Origin: an uncultured Aquimarina sp.
GTDB lineage: Bacteria; Bacteroidota; Bacteroidia; Flavobacteriales; Flavobacteriaceae
Direction: 5' to 3'
NCBI GenBank assembly: GCA_947500545.1
Contig: CANMSO010000005.1
Location: forward strand, 1 to 64,000
DNA: 64,000 nucleotides
Shown here: in pieces, positions 8,403 through 16,633 of the stretch
How positions within the stretch are numbered: the first letter of the stretch is position 1
Layout of the letters: each line of letters begins with the position of its first letter
The notes under the pieces: generated by a model
Database searches by the model: none
Seen by the model: only the letters and a program-made list of their open reading frames with translations
What the model was told of the DNA's origin: nothing
Program-made: the position numbers and the translations under genes

Positions 8403-10577
8403 ATGGGCATTCTTAAAGATATTACTCGTTTTACGAATCGCATTAGAAAGAAAGCATACTATTCTCTAAACGTAGCTAAAATTACTAAGCCTAATGCAAA
8501 TGACACTACACCACTAGAAAGTGCTATACAAAATAACGATTTAGCGTTAGTGAGATTTTTTATAGATAAAGGAGCGCTTCTTAGAACCGACGATAATGGA
8601 AATACTCCCTTGCATCGAGCAATATTGAAGAATAAAACGAACATCGCAAAATTTCTGATTGCACAAGGAGCTGATCTTGATAAGAGAAACAATTTTGGAT
8701 TCTCACCTTTTCATCTCATGGCAAATAAGAGCTATGAAATGACCCAATTAGCTCTAAAAAAGAATCCGGATATACATACGGCAGACACTAGGAAAAATAC
8801 TCCTTTACACAATATTTTACAAGATAAACACCTAGAAGATCAGACCATAAAAGATATTGCTAAAACTCTTTTAGCCCAAGGAGCCAAGGTCAATGACAAA
8901 AATAAAGATGGCAATACCCCGTTGCACCTGCTATTGATGAACCCAAACATCTCTATAGAGTCAAAAAGAGAAATTACCCTTATGCTCTTACAAAAAGGTG
9001 CCAAAGCGGATATTGCAAATAACCAAAAAGAGACTGTTTTAGGTATCGCTTTAAACCTTAAGGATGAAAAAATAGTTCTTGACCTGTTGGAAAATGAAAA
9101 TATTGACGAAACAACCAAAATAGCAATAGTTGATACTTTTGTAAACTCTAATATAGATATCACCATCAAAAACGCAAATAGTGATACGCTTATGCACTTA
9201 TTGATTATGAAATCCGGTATTCCTGAAAAGGTTAAACTTGAATTACTTAAAGCCGGTTTGGAACCGAAGTTCAAAGAAATTACATCAAATAAAGAGATAT
9301 TGAATATACAAAATAATCAGGGTAATACTGTTCTGCACTCCGCAGTTAATTCTAATATGTTGGCCATAGCCAAATATTTAGTAAGCAAAGGGGCTAATCC
9401 TAATATAAAAAACATAGATGGCCTCAACCCGATTCATCTAGCAGTTATTACTGGTAGTCGAATGACAGAGTTATTGCTGCAAGAAGCACCTAATAATCCA
9501 ACCGTAGATATTAATGCGCGGGATTCTAGTTTACACACAGTATTACATTGGGCTATTGGTAATAACTATTTAAATAAAGAATCTAAGAAGGTCATAGTGA
9601 AAACACTCTTAAACAATGGAGTGGATGTTAATCTAGAGAATGTAAATGGACATACTGCCATTCACTTTGCCTTATTAAATTCTGAAATTGATGAAGAGGT
9701 AAGAATTGATTTAATACATATGCTTAAAGATTATGGGGCAGAAATAGATATACCAGACGCCCAACAAAATACTATTTTGCATAGGGAGATACAAGATTCT
9801 AAACTCGAAGAACAAGAAAGATTGAATGTTATAAACTCGTTACTACGAGCAGGTATTGATCTTTCTAAATTAAATAATGACAATGAAAGTTATCTGCATC
9901 TTGCCCTACAACACAAACATCTACAAATCATAGAACTGCTTCTCGAGCATAATATCCTAGACCATATTGATATAAATATACAAGACACTACAGAAGATCA
10001 AAATACTTTTCTGCATAGGGTGATACAAAAGGACAGTGTTGACGAAGAAAAAAAACTGAATATTATATACTCACTGTTAAAAACAGAAATAGATCTCTCT
10101 AAATTAAATAATAACCATGAAAGTTACCTGCATCTTGCCCTACAACATAAACATCTACAAATAACAAAACTCCTTCTCGAGCATAATATCCTAGACCATA
10201 TTAATATCAATGCACAAAACAGGGACGGTAATACATTATTGCATTTAGCTCTAAAGAATAAAAATTATCGTCTGGCACATATATTATTAGATAAAGGCGC
10301 TGATATAGATGTTCTAAATCAAAGAGGAGAAATTCCTGCATCTATTGCGAATCAAAATGAACAATCAGAAGAGTTAGATAGTGTTCGTAAAAGATTGTCT
10401 GATCTAAGGTGTGAGAAACAATTCGCTTCCTTCGTTGACAAGTGGTATCCTCCTACAGCAGGAGTGAATAATAATACTTCAAATACACCAACTCAGTCCG
10501 AAGTTGGTCAAAAACCACCTATACAACCTGGTCAAGCTACAACTATAACAAGAAGACCAAGTCTAGGACGACGTTAA
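8403..10577 (+). CDS. Large ankyrin-repeat protein 2
   Basis: Paralogue of the preceding gene, 724 residues, with about 17 ankyrin-type repeats from residue 38 to about 640. The first 35 residues match protein 1 almost exactly. The end again has the tail IQPGQATTITRRPSLGRR, preceded by a short linker with no Lys/Glu stretch. Sequence shared with protein 1 is patchy: some repeats are nearly identical in DNA (for example 8919-9044), others clearly diverged, as expected from duplication followed by repeat gain, loss and conversion. The bases after both stop codons are also alike (the string GTAGCAGCTACTACTTTTT), so the duplicated unit covered leader, gene and trailer. No signal peptide or enzymatic domain is visible; role unknown. 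Confidence 0.87.
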   Translation: MGILKDITRFTNRIRKKAYYSLNVAKITKPNANDTTPLESAIQNNDLALVRFFIDKGALLRTDDNGNTPLHRAILKNKTNIAKFLIAQGADLDKRNNFGFSPFHLMANKSYEMTQLALKKNPDIHTADTRKNTPLHNILQDKHLEDQTIKDIAKTLLAQGAKVNDKNKDGNTPLHLLLMNPNISIESKREITLMLLQKGAKADIANNQKETVLGIALNLKDEKIVLDLLENENIDETTKIAIVDTFVNSNIDITIKNANSDTLMHLLIMKSGIPEKVKLELLKAGLEPKFKEITSNKEILNIQNNQGNTVLHSAVNSNMLAIAKYLVSKGANPNIKNIDGLNPIHLAVITGSRMTELLLQEAPNNPTVDINARDSSLHTVLHWAIGNNYLNKESKKVIVKTLLNNGVDVNLENVNGHTAIHFALLNSEIDEEVRIDLIHMLKDYGAEIDIPDAQQNTILHREIQDSKLEEQERLNVINSLLRAGIDLSKLNNDNESYLHLALQHKHLQIIELLLEHNILDHIDINIQDTTEDQNTFLHRVIQKDSVDEEKKLNIIYSLLKTEIDLSKLNNNHESYLHLALQHKHLQITKLLLEHNILDHININAQNRDGNTLLHLALKNKNYRLAHILLDKGADIDVLNQRGEIPASIANQNEQSEELDSVRKRLSDLRCEKQFASFVDKWYPPTAGVNNNTSNTPTQSEVGQKPPIQPGQATTITRRPSLGRR

Positions 10578-10628
10578 ACTGTAGCAGCTACTACTTTTTA
10601 ATCGGTAGTATCCAATATACATTTAAAA

Positions 10629-10696
10629 ATGCTAACCCATTTTTCTACAGTAGTATCTGTAGGAAAAATGTGCCATAAGGCACTGCTAGTTAGCAT
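10629..10696. ncRNA. Potential three-way-junction element
   Basis: Three nested inverted repeats fit one branched fold. The outer stem is ATGCTAAC/GTTAGCAT (10629-10636 with 10689-10696). Arm 1 is CATTTTTCTACAG/CTGTAGGAAAAATG (10638-10650 with 10657-10670, one bulged G). Arm 2 is TGCC-ATAA-GGCA (10671-10674 with 10679-10682). It begins 52 bases after the stop of ankyrin gene 2. It may be a 3' RNA structure, a small RNA or a folded-DNA element end. Strand and function are unknown. Confidence 0.45.
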
Positions 10697-10947
10697 AATT
10701 TTAAACCGGCGCCTGTCTCTTTTTTTGATGTTTGGATTATAAAAATAACAGGTAACTCTTTAAGTATTACCCTCTTTTTATAGGATTGCGTAGTTTTTCA
10801 CTGATAGACCAGGAGAAACGATCTTAACGTAGCGGTAGTGTAGCATGATTCTTAGTATTGAAATACACGTTTTATAACACAGATCATCGTTTTCTATCTT
10901 TTGTCTTACCCTAGTTTTATGTATACTATCTTAATAACTTCTTAGAA

Positions 10948-11260
10948 TTAACGATTATCTGTATTTGAGCTTGTACCTTCGCCCCTTCCCCACGGCAGAA
11001 TCTGCTTCTGTATTAGGTAATTCTTGATGTCGGTATCATCCATTTCGCCATCAATTGCATCAATTTTGTTGGTAGCTTTCGAATTACTATCGTGTCTTTA
11101 TAGTCGTGCTATATTGTAAGTTATTGTTAGTACCTTTTTACACCATATACCTCTTCTAGGGTAGATGGTTAGGGATCACGATACTGCCATCATATTTAGC
11201 GTTTTGGGTATAGGTTACCACTGTAGCGTGGCGAATGTTTTAATCTGGATAACCCATGCT
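10948..11260 (-). pseudogene. Broken gene remnant, unknown product
   Basis: Reading the minus strand, protein-like stretches appear in shifting frames. One contains VTYTQNAKYDGSIVIPNHLP ending in TAG (about 11222-11163). Another, of 49 codons from about 11097, contains KIDAIDGEMDDTDIKNYL and ends at TAA 10950-10948. Stop codons and frame changes separate them, so no full protein can be made. They lie directly downstream of, and on the same strand as, the small protein at 11281-11718. A decayed partner gene is plausible, but no family is recognised. Confidence 0.28.
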
Positions 11261-11280
11261 ATGCATATGCCCTTATCTTT

Positions 11281-11718
11281 TTATAAAGGCCAATCGTATT
11301 CTTCTTCATTCTTGAACGGAACTCCCATTTCGACCTCTACTACTTTTCCAAATTCTGAGCACAGTGTTAGCCATAGATCTTCATTAAAATGGGTTTCAAA
11401 ATACTCGTAGTCTTTTACCTTCCAATTTCCCGTTAGGTTTCCAAAAATTTGGCTTTTCGCCTCTCTTATATCCATTCCCATTAGTTTTTTACCTAAAAAC
11501 TGTGTTTCACAGTTCTTTGATATAATATTAGTAAGGCGATCATTCTCTTCATAGTGAAAAGTTAGTCGTATTTTCGGTTTATTCCATTCTAACCTCTGCT
11601 CAAATCCATCATGTATATCCATCACTATTCTATCTGGTTCCCCCAGGATTTCGAGGATATCATCTCTATGCATTCCAAATTTTATATCATCAAATCCTAT
11701 TTTTGGCTTAATTTCCAT
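11281..11718 (-). CDS. Hypothetical cytoplasmic protein, immunity-like
   Basis: A 145-residue acidic protein without signal peptide or membrane segment. The N-terminal half has the pattern IGFDDIKFGMHRDDILEILG followed by EPDRI, resembling the short start-of-domain motif of small alpha/beta proteins in which a Gly-Met turn leads into a helix and an LG.P loop; several bacterial immunity-type proteins show such texture. The rest is rich in aromatic and acidic residues (NGNWKVKDYEYFE-like stretches). The debris on the same strand just downstream could be a former toxin partner. The immunity reading is inference from size, charge and setting; I do not recognise the family with certainty. Confidence 0.5.
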   Translation of the reverse strand: MEIKPKIGFDDIKFGMHRDDILEILGEPDRIVMDIHDGFEQRLEWNKPKIRLTFHYEENDRLTNIISKNCETQFLGKKLMGMDIREAKSQIFGNLTGNWKVKDYEYFETHFNEDLWLTLCSEFGKVVEVEMGVPFKNEEEYDWPL

Positions 11719-12372
11719 AATCTTACTATTTTTTAAGATACATTTTACTCACTAATCTGTTGATTGAGTTTTAAATGTAAAATCATCTTTTTTAATAATG
11801 CCGATATAAAGTAATATCTGGTTTTATTCTAAAAACAGTCGTCTTATCTTCGCTATTGTCATGAGATTTGTTAGAAAAAACATTCTTAATTATCTTCATC
11901 AGAACAAAAGAAGTTCTTTCGTTGGTTCTGTAGAATCTATTGAGCAACGTAATAGTAATTATTGAAAAAATATTTAAATCACGTCTACGGCTTCGATATA
12001 CTATTGGAAAAGAATTTTGTTCTGGCCGATCTACATTGAAATTTCAAATAAACGACTTAATTTCCCCTCCCAATAAATTTTAGTTTAAAAGTCTTAACCT
12101 TATAGTTTTAAATTTTATCAATATCTTCTTAAATAAAGACATTCAGATTAATAGGTATAAACCCATTGAAAATCTGAATAGCAATAGTATTTGGAAAAGG
12201 TGCGTAATTCGGTGCGTACATTTATAGAACACACTATAAAATACTGTTTTTCAATTATTTATAAACAAACAGATAGTTCCTCATTCTCCGCAAAAAGCCT
12301 TGTAATCTTTTGATTCACAAGGCTTTTGTTTTTTAGTTCACTCTACCCTTATCAATTCTAATCATTTTAGAC
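11719..12372. other. Intergenic region, no gene seen
   Basis: About 650 AT-rich bases without a credible reading frame. It holds an octamer direct repeat (GGTGCGTA at 12199-12206 and 12211-12218) and, at its right end, the terminator of the metal-efflux operon. It marks the boundary between the accessory region and the efflux operon. Confidence 0.55.
12293..12333 (-). terminator. Bidirectional terminator of the metal-efflux operon
   Basis: Perfect 11-base stem AAAAGCCTTGT/ACAAGGCTTTT (12293-12303 with 12317-12327) with T runs on both strands. It lies about 40 bases beyond the stop of the last operon gene at 12373. Confidence 0.85.
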
Positions 12373-13944
12373 TTAATGATTATGATTTGAATGGTCATCT
12401 GCTTTCATCTCACCTGATTGATTCATCATCATTTCCTTATCATATTGACAACAACTTGGAAGGTTTATATATGCCTCTTCACTACCTGCAACTGTTTCGG
12501 TACTATAACCTGATGATGCAATTGCTTTATGAATTGTCATAACATCGGTTTTAGTGTTATCAAAAGACACATCAATTTTCTTTTTATCTACGTCCCAGCT
12601 TGCACTTACAACACCATTAACATCATTGGCTGCTTTTTCAATGGTATTTTTACACATTTCACAATTTCCCCTAACTCCAAAACTTATATCTTTTATAACT
12701 ATATGATTATTTTTTCGATCAGTATTATTCATCATTGATCTCTTACCATGTAATTGTGCCGCTGCATCTACCGTAAATGTTCCATTAGTGACTATTTCGT
12801 CTTCATTGTCCAACCCTTCTAATACCTCATAATTAGCGCCAATTTTATTTCCTAATGTTATTTCATGCATTTCAAAAACTGGTTGATCTGGATCGCTTTT
12901 TAAATAGACTACAGAACGTTCTCCTGTCCATAATATGGCTGATGATGGAACAACTAAAACACTTTCGTTTTTAGCAATAATACTTTCAATTTCAGCCTGA
13001 ACAAACATTCCCGGTTTAAATACATTATTTTGGTTGTTCATTACAACCCGTAAGGTTAAAGTTCGGGTCCTGGTATCTAAAACTGGGTCTATAAAATCTA
13101 CTTTACCTTTAAATCCCCTATTAGGATGGGCGTTCATAATAACCTTGACCTCTTGCCCTTTTTTAAGGCGGTCTATTTGGTTTTCATACACATCAAAATT
13201 TGCCCAAACAGTATTGAGGTTGGTGATTTTTAATAGAGATTGGCCTTGCTTTACATAATCACCTTGCTCTACCAATTTTTCATATACTGTACCTGAAACA
13301 GTGGCATAAATAGGAAAGTTTTCTTTAACCTTACCAGATGATTCAATTTGATTGATTTGGTTTTCAGAAAGCTTCCATAATTTTAATTTATTTCGCACTG
13401 CCATATATAATGCAGGTTGTGATTCTTTTAGAGAAGCTGCAGTTATCAATTCTTGCTGTGCCGCATATAATTCTGGAGAATAAATAGTTGCTAACAATTG
13501 TCCTTTACGTACTTTTTCACCTGTAAAACTTACATTTAACCTTTCTATTCTTCCTGAAAAGTAACTGACTTGCACGGCATTTGCTTCTTCATTTTCAGCA
13601 ATCTTACCAGATAGTTTAATAACATTGTCTTCTACCATTCCCTTACCAACAATTGTAGTTTGAATGTTGGCCAATGCCATTGCGTTTTCTGTTAGTCTGA
13701 ATTGGTCTGCTAATAAACCTTTACTACCGCTTTCAGCAGGAATTAAATCCATACCACAAATAGGGCAATCACCTGGCTCTGGTCGTAAAACCTGCGGATG
13801 CATAGAACACGTCCACATTTGATTGGTTTCTGTTATCGAATCGTGATTGTGTTCTTTTTCTGTATTCGACGAACTACCAAAAAGCAACCAACCCAAAAGA
13901 AGACCTAGGGCCAATATTCCTGAATAGACTATATATTTTTTCAT
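12373..13944 (-). CDS. CusB-type RND efflux adaptor with extra metal-binding domains
   Basis: Periplasmic adaptor linking an inner-membrane RND pump to its outer-membrane channel, 523 residues. In order: an N-terminal membrane anchor (residues 4-22); a short heavy-metal-binding domain with Met-His and two Cys (WTCSMHPQVLRPEPGDCPIC, about 43-62); the usual lipoyl/hairpin/beta-barrel adaptor core (about 90-400); a C-terminal HMA-like domain with CEMC (about 430-490); and a His/Met-rich tail (MKADDHSNHNH). The pump partner is the CusA-type gene of the same operon. The Cys, Met and His sites point to Cu(I) or Ag(I) rather than Zn/Co/Cd. It is the last gene, 2 bases after the PepSY gene and before a strong terminator. 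Confidence 0.92.
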   Translation of the reverse strand: MKKYIVYSGILALGLLLGWLLFGSSSNTEKEHNHDSITETNQMWTCSMHPQVLRPEPGDCPICGMDLIPAESGSKGLLADQFRLTENAMALANIQTTIVGKGMVEDNVIKLSGKIAENEEANAVQVSYFSGRIERLNVSFTGEKVRKGQLLATIYSPELYAAQQELITAASLKESQPALYMAVRNKLKLWKLSENQINQIESSGKVKENFPIYATVSGTVYEKLVEQGDYVKQGQSLLKITNLNTVWANFDVYENQIDRLKKGQEVKVIMNAHPNRGFKGKVDFIDPVLDTRTRTLTLRVVMNNQNNVFKPGMFVQAEIESIIAKNESVLVVPSSAILWTGERSVVYLKSDPDQPVFEMHEITLGNKIGANYEVLEGLDNEDEIVTNGTFTVDAAAQLHGKRSMMNNTDRKNNHIVIKDISFGVRGNCEMCKNTIEKAANDVNGVVSASWDVDKKKIDVSFDNTKTDVMTIHKAIASSGYSTETVAGSEEAYINLPSCCQYDKEMMMNQSGEMKADDHSNHNH

Positions 13945-13946
13945 TT

Positions 13947-14657
13947 TTATCTTTTTATTCGTTTTGTCATTTTTCTAATGGAAGGAGATGATGTATACCA
14001 TAGCAAAAATCCACTTAATACCGTGATTAAACCTAAAAGCGAAAAGATTCTTAAGACTATTGTATTAAAGTTATCTCTTGCTTCATAATCCATTGTATGG
14101 GTCATCCATAAAAAATCAAACCACCGCCAACTGCGATGCCTTACCGTTTGAAACTTTCCATCCTTAACAGACACATAAGCCTTAAGAACTTCATCTGTTT
14201 GATAGGATATAACATAAGCAGGTAACAACTTCTTTCTGTATTCGTGATGTTTACCAACTTCATGGATTTGCTCGATAGTTTCTACCTCTAAATTGCTTTT
14301 CATATTATTTTTAGCAATATAAAGCGCCTCCTCTTTTGTGATATGATTTTTTAAACTTCCATTTATAGCATTGTAAAGCTGATTTTTGTTTACCCAATAG
14401 TAGGGCGTATTATTCAAATCTCTTATTTCGATTGTTCTAATACCGTATTGCACACCTAGTTGTGACGGACTTATTAAATTATCAAATGCTTTAGGTTGAT
14501 ATTCTAGATTTTTAAAGTGGTCTCCGTGAATATCATCAATATTGGTCCAACTAAAATACAATCCGCTTATCGTCCAAAATAAGAATTGAACACCTAAAAA
14601 GAGGCCCAAATAACGATGTATCTTTCTAATTTTTAGAGCTGTGTGTTTGTTTACCAT
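13947..14657 (-). CDS. PepSY-type membrane protein
   Basis: A 236-residue inner-membrane protein with a hydrophobic helix near residues 15-37 (YLGLFLGVQFLFWTISGLYF) and another near 205-227, enclosing a periplasmic domain of PepSY_TM type. Conserved histidines and tryptophans occur around HRSWRWFDFLWMTHTMD. PepSY membrane proteins are common beside metal and haem transport genes and some act in metal reduction or handling; the exact role here is unknown. It sits fifth in the metal-efflux operon, 6 bases after the HMA/MauE gene, so it is clearly co-transcribed with the pump. Confidence 0.85.
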   Translation of the reverse strand: MVNKHTALKIRKIHRYLGLFLGVQFLFWTISGLYFSWTNIDDIHGDHFKNLEYQPKAFDNLISPSQLGVQYGIRTIEIRDLNNTPYYWVNKNQLYNAINGSLKNHITKEEALYIAKNNMKSNLEVETIEQIHEVGKHHEYRKKLLPAYVISYQTDEVLKAYVSVKDGKFQTVRHRSWRWFDFLWMTHTMDYEARDNFNTIVLRIFSLLGLITVLSGFLLWYTSSPSIRKMTKRIKR

Positions 14658-14663
14658 AATTAA

Positions 14664-15395
14664 TTAGTTTGTCAACATTAGTATCGCCATTACAACCATA
14701 ATTGCGTTTTCTATAAATGTAGCTTCTGTCATAGGCAGTTTCAAAGCTGTTCCTAAACATGCACAACGAATAGACTTTTTGTCTAATAAAGCTTTGGTCA
14801 CCCCAATGGTTGTAATTCCTAAAACAATTAAGGTTATTATTAATGCTACCTTAATTTCAAAGCGCATTAGAAACATCAATCCTAAAGTCGTTTCTATAAA
14901 TGGATAAATCCAACCATAAACAGGAATACGTTTTGCTAATGGATCGTACATTCTAAAAGAATCTGGAAATCCTTTTAAATCTAACAGTTTAAAGAAACTA
15001 AATACAATATAAAATAGCCCCATGAAATCTAACATCGCTTCATCCCAACTCCAATTTTTATAATGTAATAACACACTTGTAACCGTGATATAAAACAAAA
15101 TAAGTAACAACGGTTTTAGTTGCTGCAATTTGCTTTTTTCTTCTTCTGTTTCAAAGTTTGAGGCATGTACCAAACCTAAAATGTTTTTATCCTCTTTTTC
15201 TGAAATACTATATTTTGAAGGCAACGCTTTTTGTAGTTCAGCAACCTCAATATGTTTATTCATTGTAATCGTTGCTTCTTCCTCTTCTAAATTCACAGTC
15301 GCTTTTGAAACTCCCTTAATTTTAGATAGTGTTTCTTCTACGTGACTGCGACAACCGTTACAAGTCATTCCCTGTATATAATATGTATGTTTCAT
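14664..15395 (-). CDS. HMA domain plus MauE-like membrane protein
   Basis: A 243-residue protein. Residues 1-70 form a heavy-metal-associated domain with the metal site GMTCNGC (Cys12 and Cys15). The rest holds about four membrane helices of the MauE/DoxX type, with a further cysteine pair in RCACLG near residue 215. The HMA part can bind Cu(I) and pass it on, so a role in feeding metal to the efflux complex or in thiol redox at the membrane is likely. It overlaps the preceding TolC-type gene by one base at 15395, showing tight coupling. Such fusions are common in flavobacterial copper-efflux operons. Confidence 0.88.
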   Translation of the reverse strand: MKHTYYIQGMTCNGCRSHVEETLSKIKGVSKATVNLEEEEATITMNKHIEVAELQKALPSKYSISEKEDKNILGLVHASNFETEEEKSKLQQLKPLLLILFYITVTSVLLHYKNWSWDEAMLDFMGLFYIVFSFFKLLDLKGFPDSFRMYDPLAKRIPVYGWIYPFIETTLGLMFLMRFEIKVALIITLIVLGITTIGVTKALLDKKSIRCACLGTALKLPMTEATFIENAIMVVMAILMLTN

Positions 15396-16633
15396 TACTG
15401 TTGTGTTAAATAACTAATAATTGTAGTTTGCACATAATAGGTTTTCACTGATTCGATTTGATTTATCTTAAACTTTAATTGTAACTCCTGAATATCCAAC
15501 AAATCGTTAAAATCGATAGTTCCAGTTTCATAACTTTTGATTAGAATTTCTTCTGCATCTTTGGCCTGTTTTAGGTTTTTGGTTTGGGTAGTATAACTTA
15601 TTCTTGCCGATACTCTATCTTTAATAGCTTTATCTAAAAGAGTTTCTAAAGTGTTTAAACGTTCTTGCTTTTGTGCCAACAATTCTTGTCGTTGTAACTC
15701 GTTTTGTTTTGTTTTCGATTTGTATTTATTATTAAAAACAGGAATGGAAACCGAAACCATAGGCATAACAATGTCCTTTCCGTTATCGCTAAAACTCATA
15801 TCAGGTCGTTGCTCTACATTAATGTAGTCTAAACCAAACCCAATCATTGGACTACTTTCTTTTTGATTCAATAATTCGGATTGTTCTACAGATTTATAGA
15901 GCTTATCATACTTCAATAATTCTGGATGCAATGCTAAATTTTGAATGTTAATTTCAAAATCTTCAGAAGGAATTATCAATTCATCTACAACATTTACCGT
16001 TATATCATTTTTTCTATTTAGAAGGTTATTCAATTTGGTTTGTTCTGCATTATATTGTTGCTCTAATACTTCTTTTAGTTGTTGCAATTCATTTTGACGC
16101 ATTTGTAAACGCAATACATCTACTGCAGATGCTTTTCCAACCTCAACTGATGTTAAAGCCAATGTTTTATATGTATCCAATAATTTAATATTTTCAGTCA
16201 ACACCTCTTGTTTTTCTTTATCAGCATAAAGATTGTAATAGGATTGTGATACTGAAACCATTAGTTTTCTTTTAGCTATTACAATGTCCTCATATTTAGC
16301 CTCTGCCAATGAATTGACATAATTTTCTCGCGATGTAATGGTTCCAAACCAAGGGATCATTTGTTTCGCAGATACTTTAAAGCGTTGTGCTCCTGTTCGT
16401 GTTTCTGGTTCACTGATAAAGTAACCCACTCCAAATTCAGTATTAGGTATTGTATTGACCTCGTTTATTTTTTCTGAAACTCTCTTGTATTGTAACTCAA
16501 ATTTATGAATTTCAGGGTTGTTAGTTAATCCTTCATCAATAAGAGTTTGTAATTGTTGGGCATTAGTACTAAGACTCAAGAAACAAGAACTAAGAGCCAA
16601 GACTAATTTTATGTTAATTATTCTTTGTTTCAT
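15395..16633 (-). CDS. TolC-type outer-membrane efflux protein
   Basis: Outer-membrane channel component of the tripartite efflux pump, 412 residues. A signal peptide ends near ALSSCFLSLSTNAQ (residue 25). The body has the two-fold repeat of long amphipathic helices typical of outer-membrane efflux proteins, rich in Gln, Glu, Leu and Lys (for example about residues 160-205 and 300-390). It overlaps the CusA-type gene by four bases (ATGA) and the HMA/MauE gene by one base. With the pump and the adaptor it completes the export path from periplasm to outside. Confidence 0.92.
   Translation of the reverse strand: MKQRIINIKLVLALSSCFLSLSTNAQQLQTLIDEGLTNNPEIHKFELQYKRVSEKINEVNTIPNTEFGVGYFISEPETRTGAQRFKVSAKQMIPWFGTITSRENYVNSLAEAKYEDIVIAKRKLMVSVSQSYYNLYADKEKQEVLTENIKLLDTYKTLALTSVEVGKASAVDVLRLQMRQNELQQLKEVLEQQYNAEQTKLNNLLNRKNDITVNVVDELIIPSEDFEINIQNLALHPELLKYDKLYKSVEQSELLNQKESSPMIGFGLDYINVEQRPDMSFSDNGKDIVMPMVSVSIPVFNNKYKSKTKQNELQRQELLAQKQERLNTLETLLDKAIKDRVSARISYTTQTKNLKQAKDAEEILIKSYETGTIDFNDLLDIQELQLKFKINQIESVKTYYVQTTIISYLTQQ

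Larger units (their letters stand above)
10578..11280. other. Intergenic region with structured element and gene debris
   Basis: No intact gene is seen in these 700 bases. The left part holds a branched inverted-repeat element (10629-10696). The right part holds minus-strand, protein-like fragments broken by stops and frameshifts (10948-11260). A plus-strand frame from 11165 runs antisense into the next gene and has no credible protein texture. Confidence 0.6.

Noticed and set aside
11165..11410. Plus-strand open frame of 81 codons
   Set aside because: It lies antisense to the gene at 11281-11718 and lacks protein texture.
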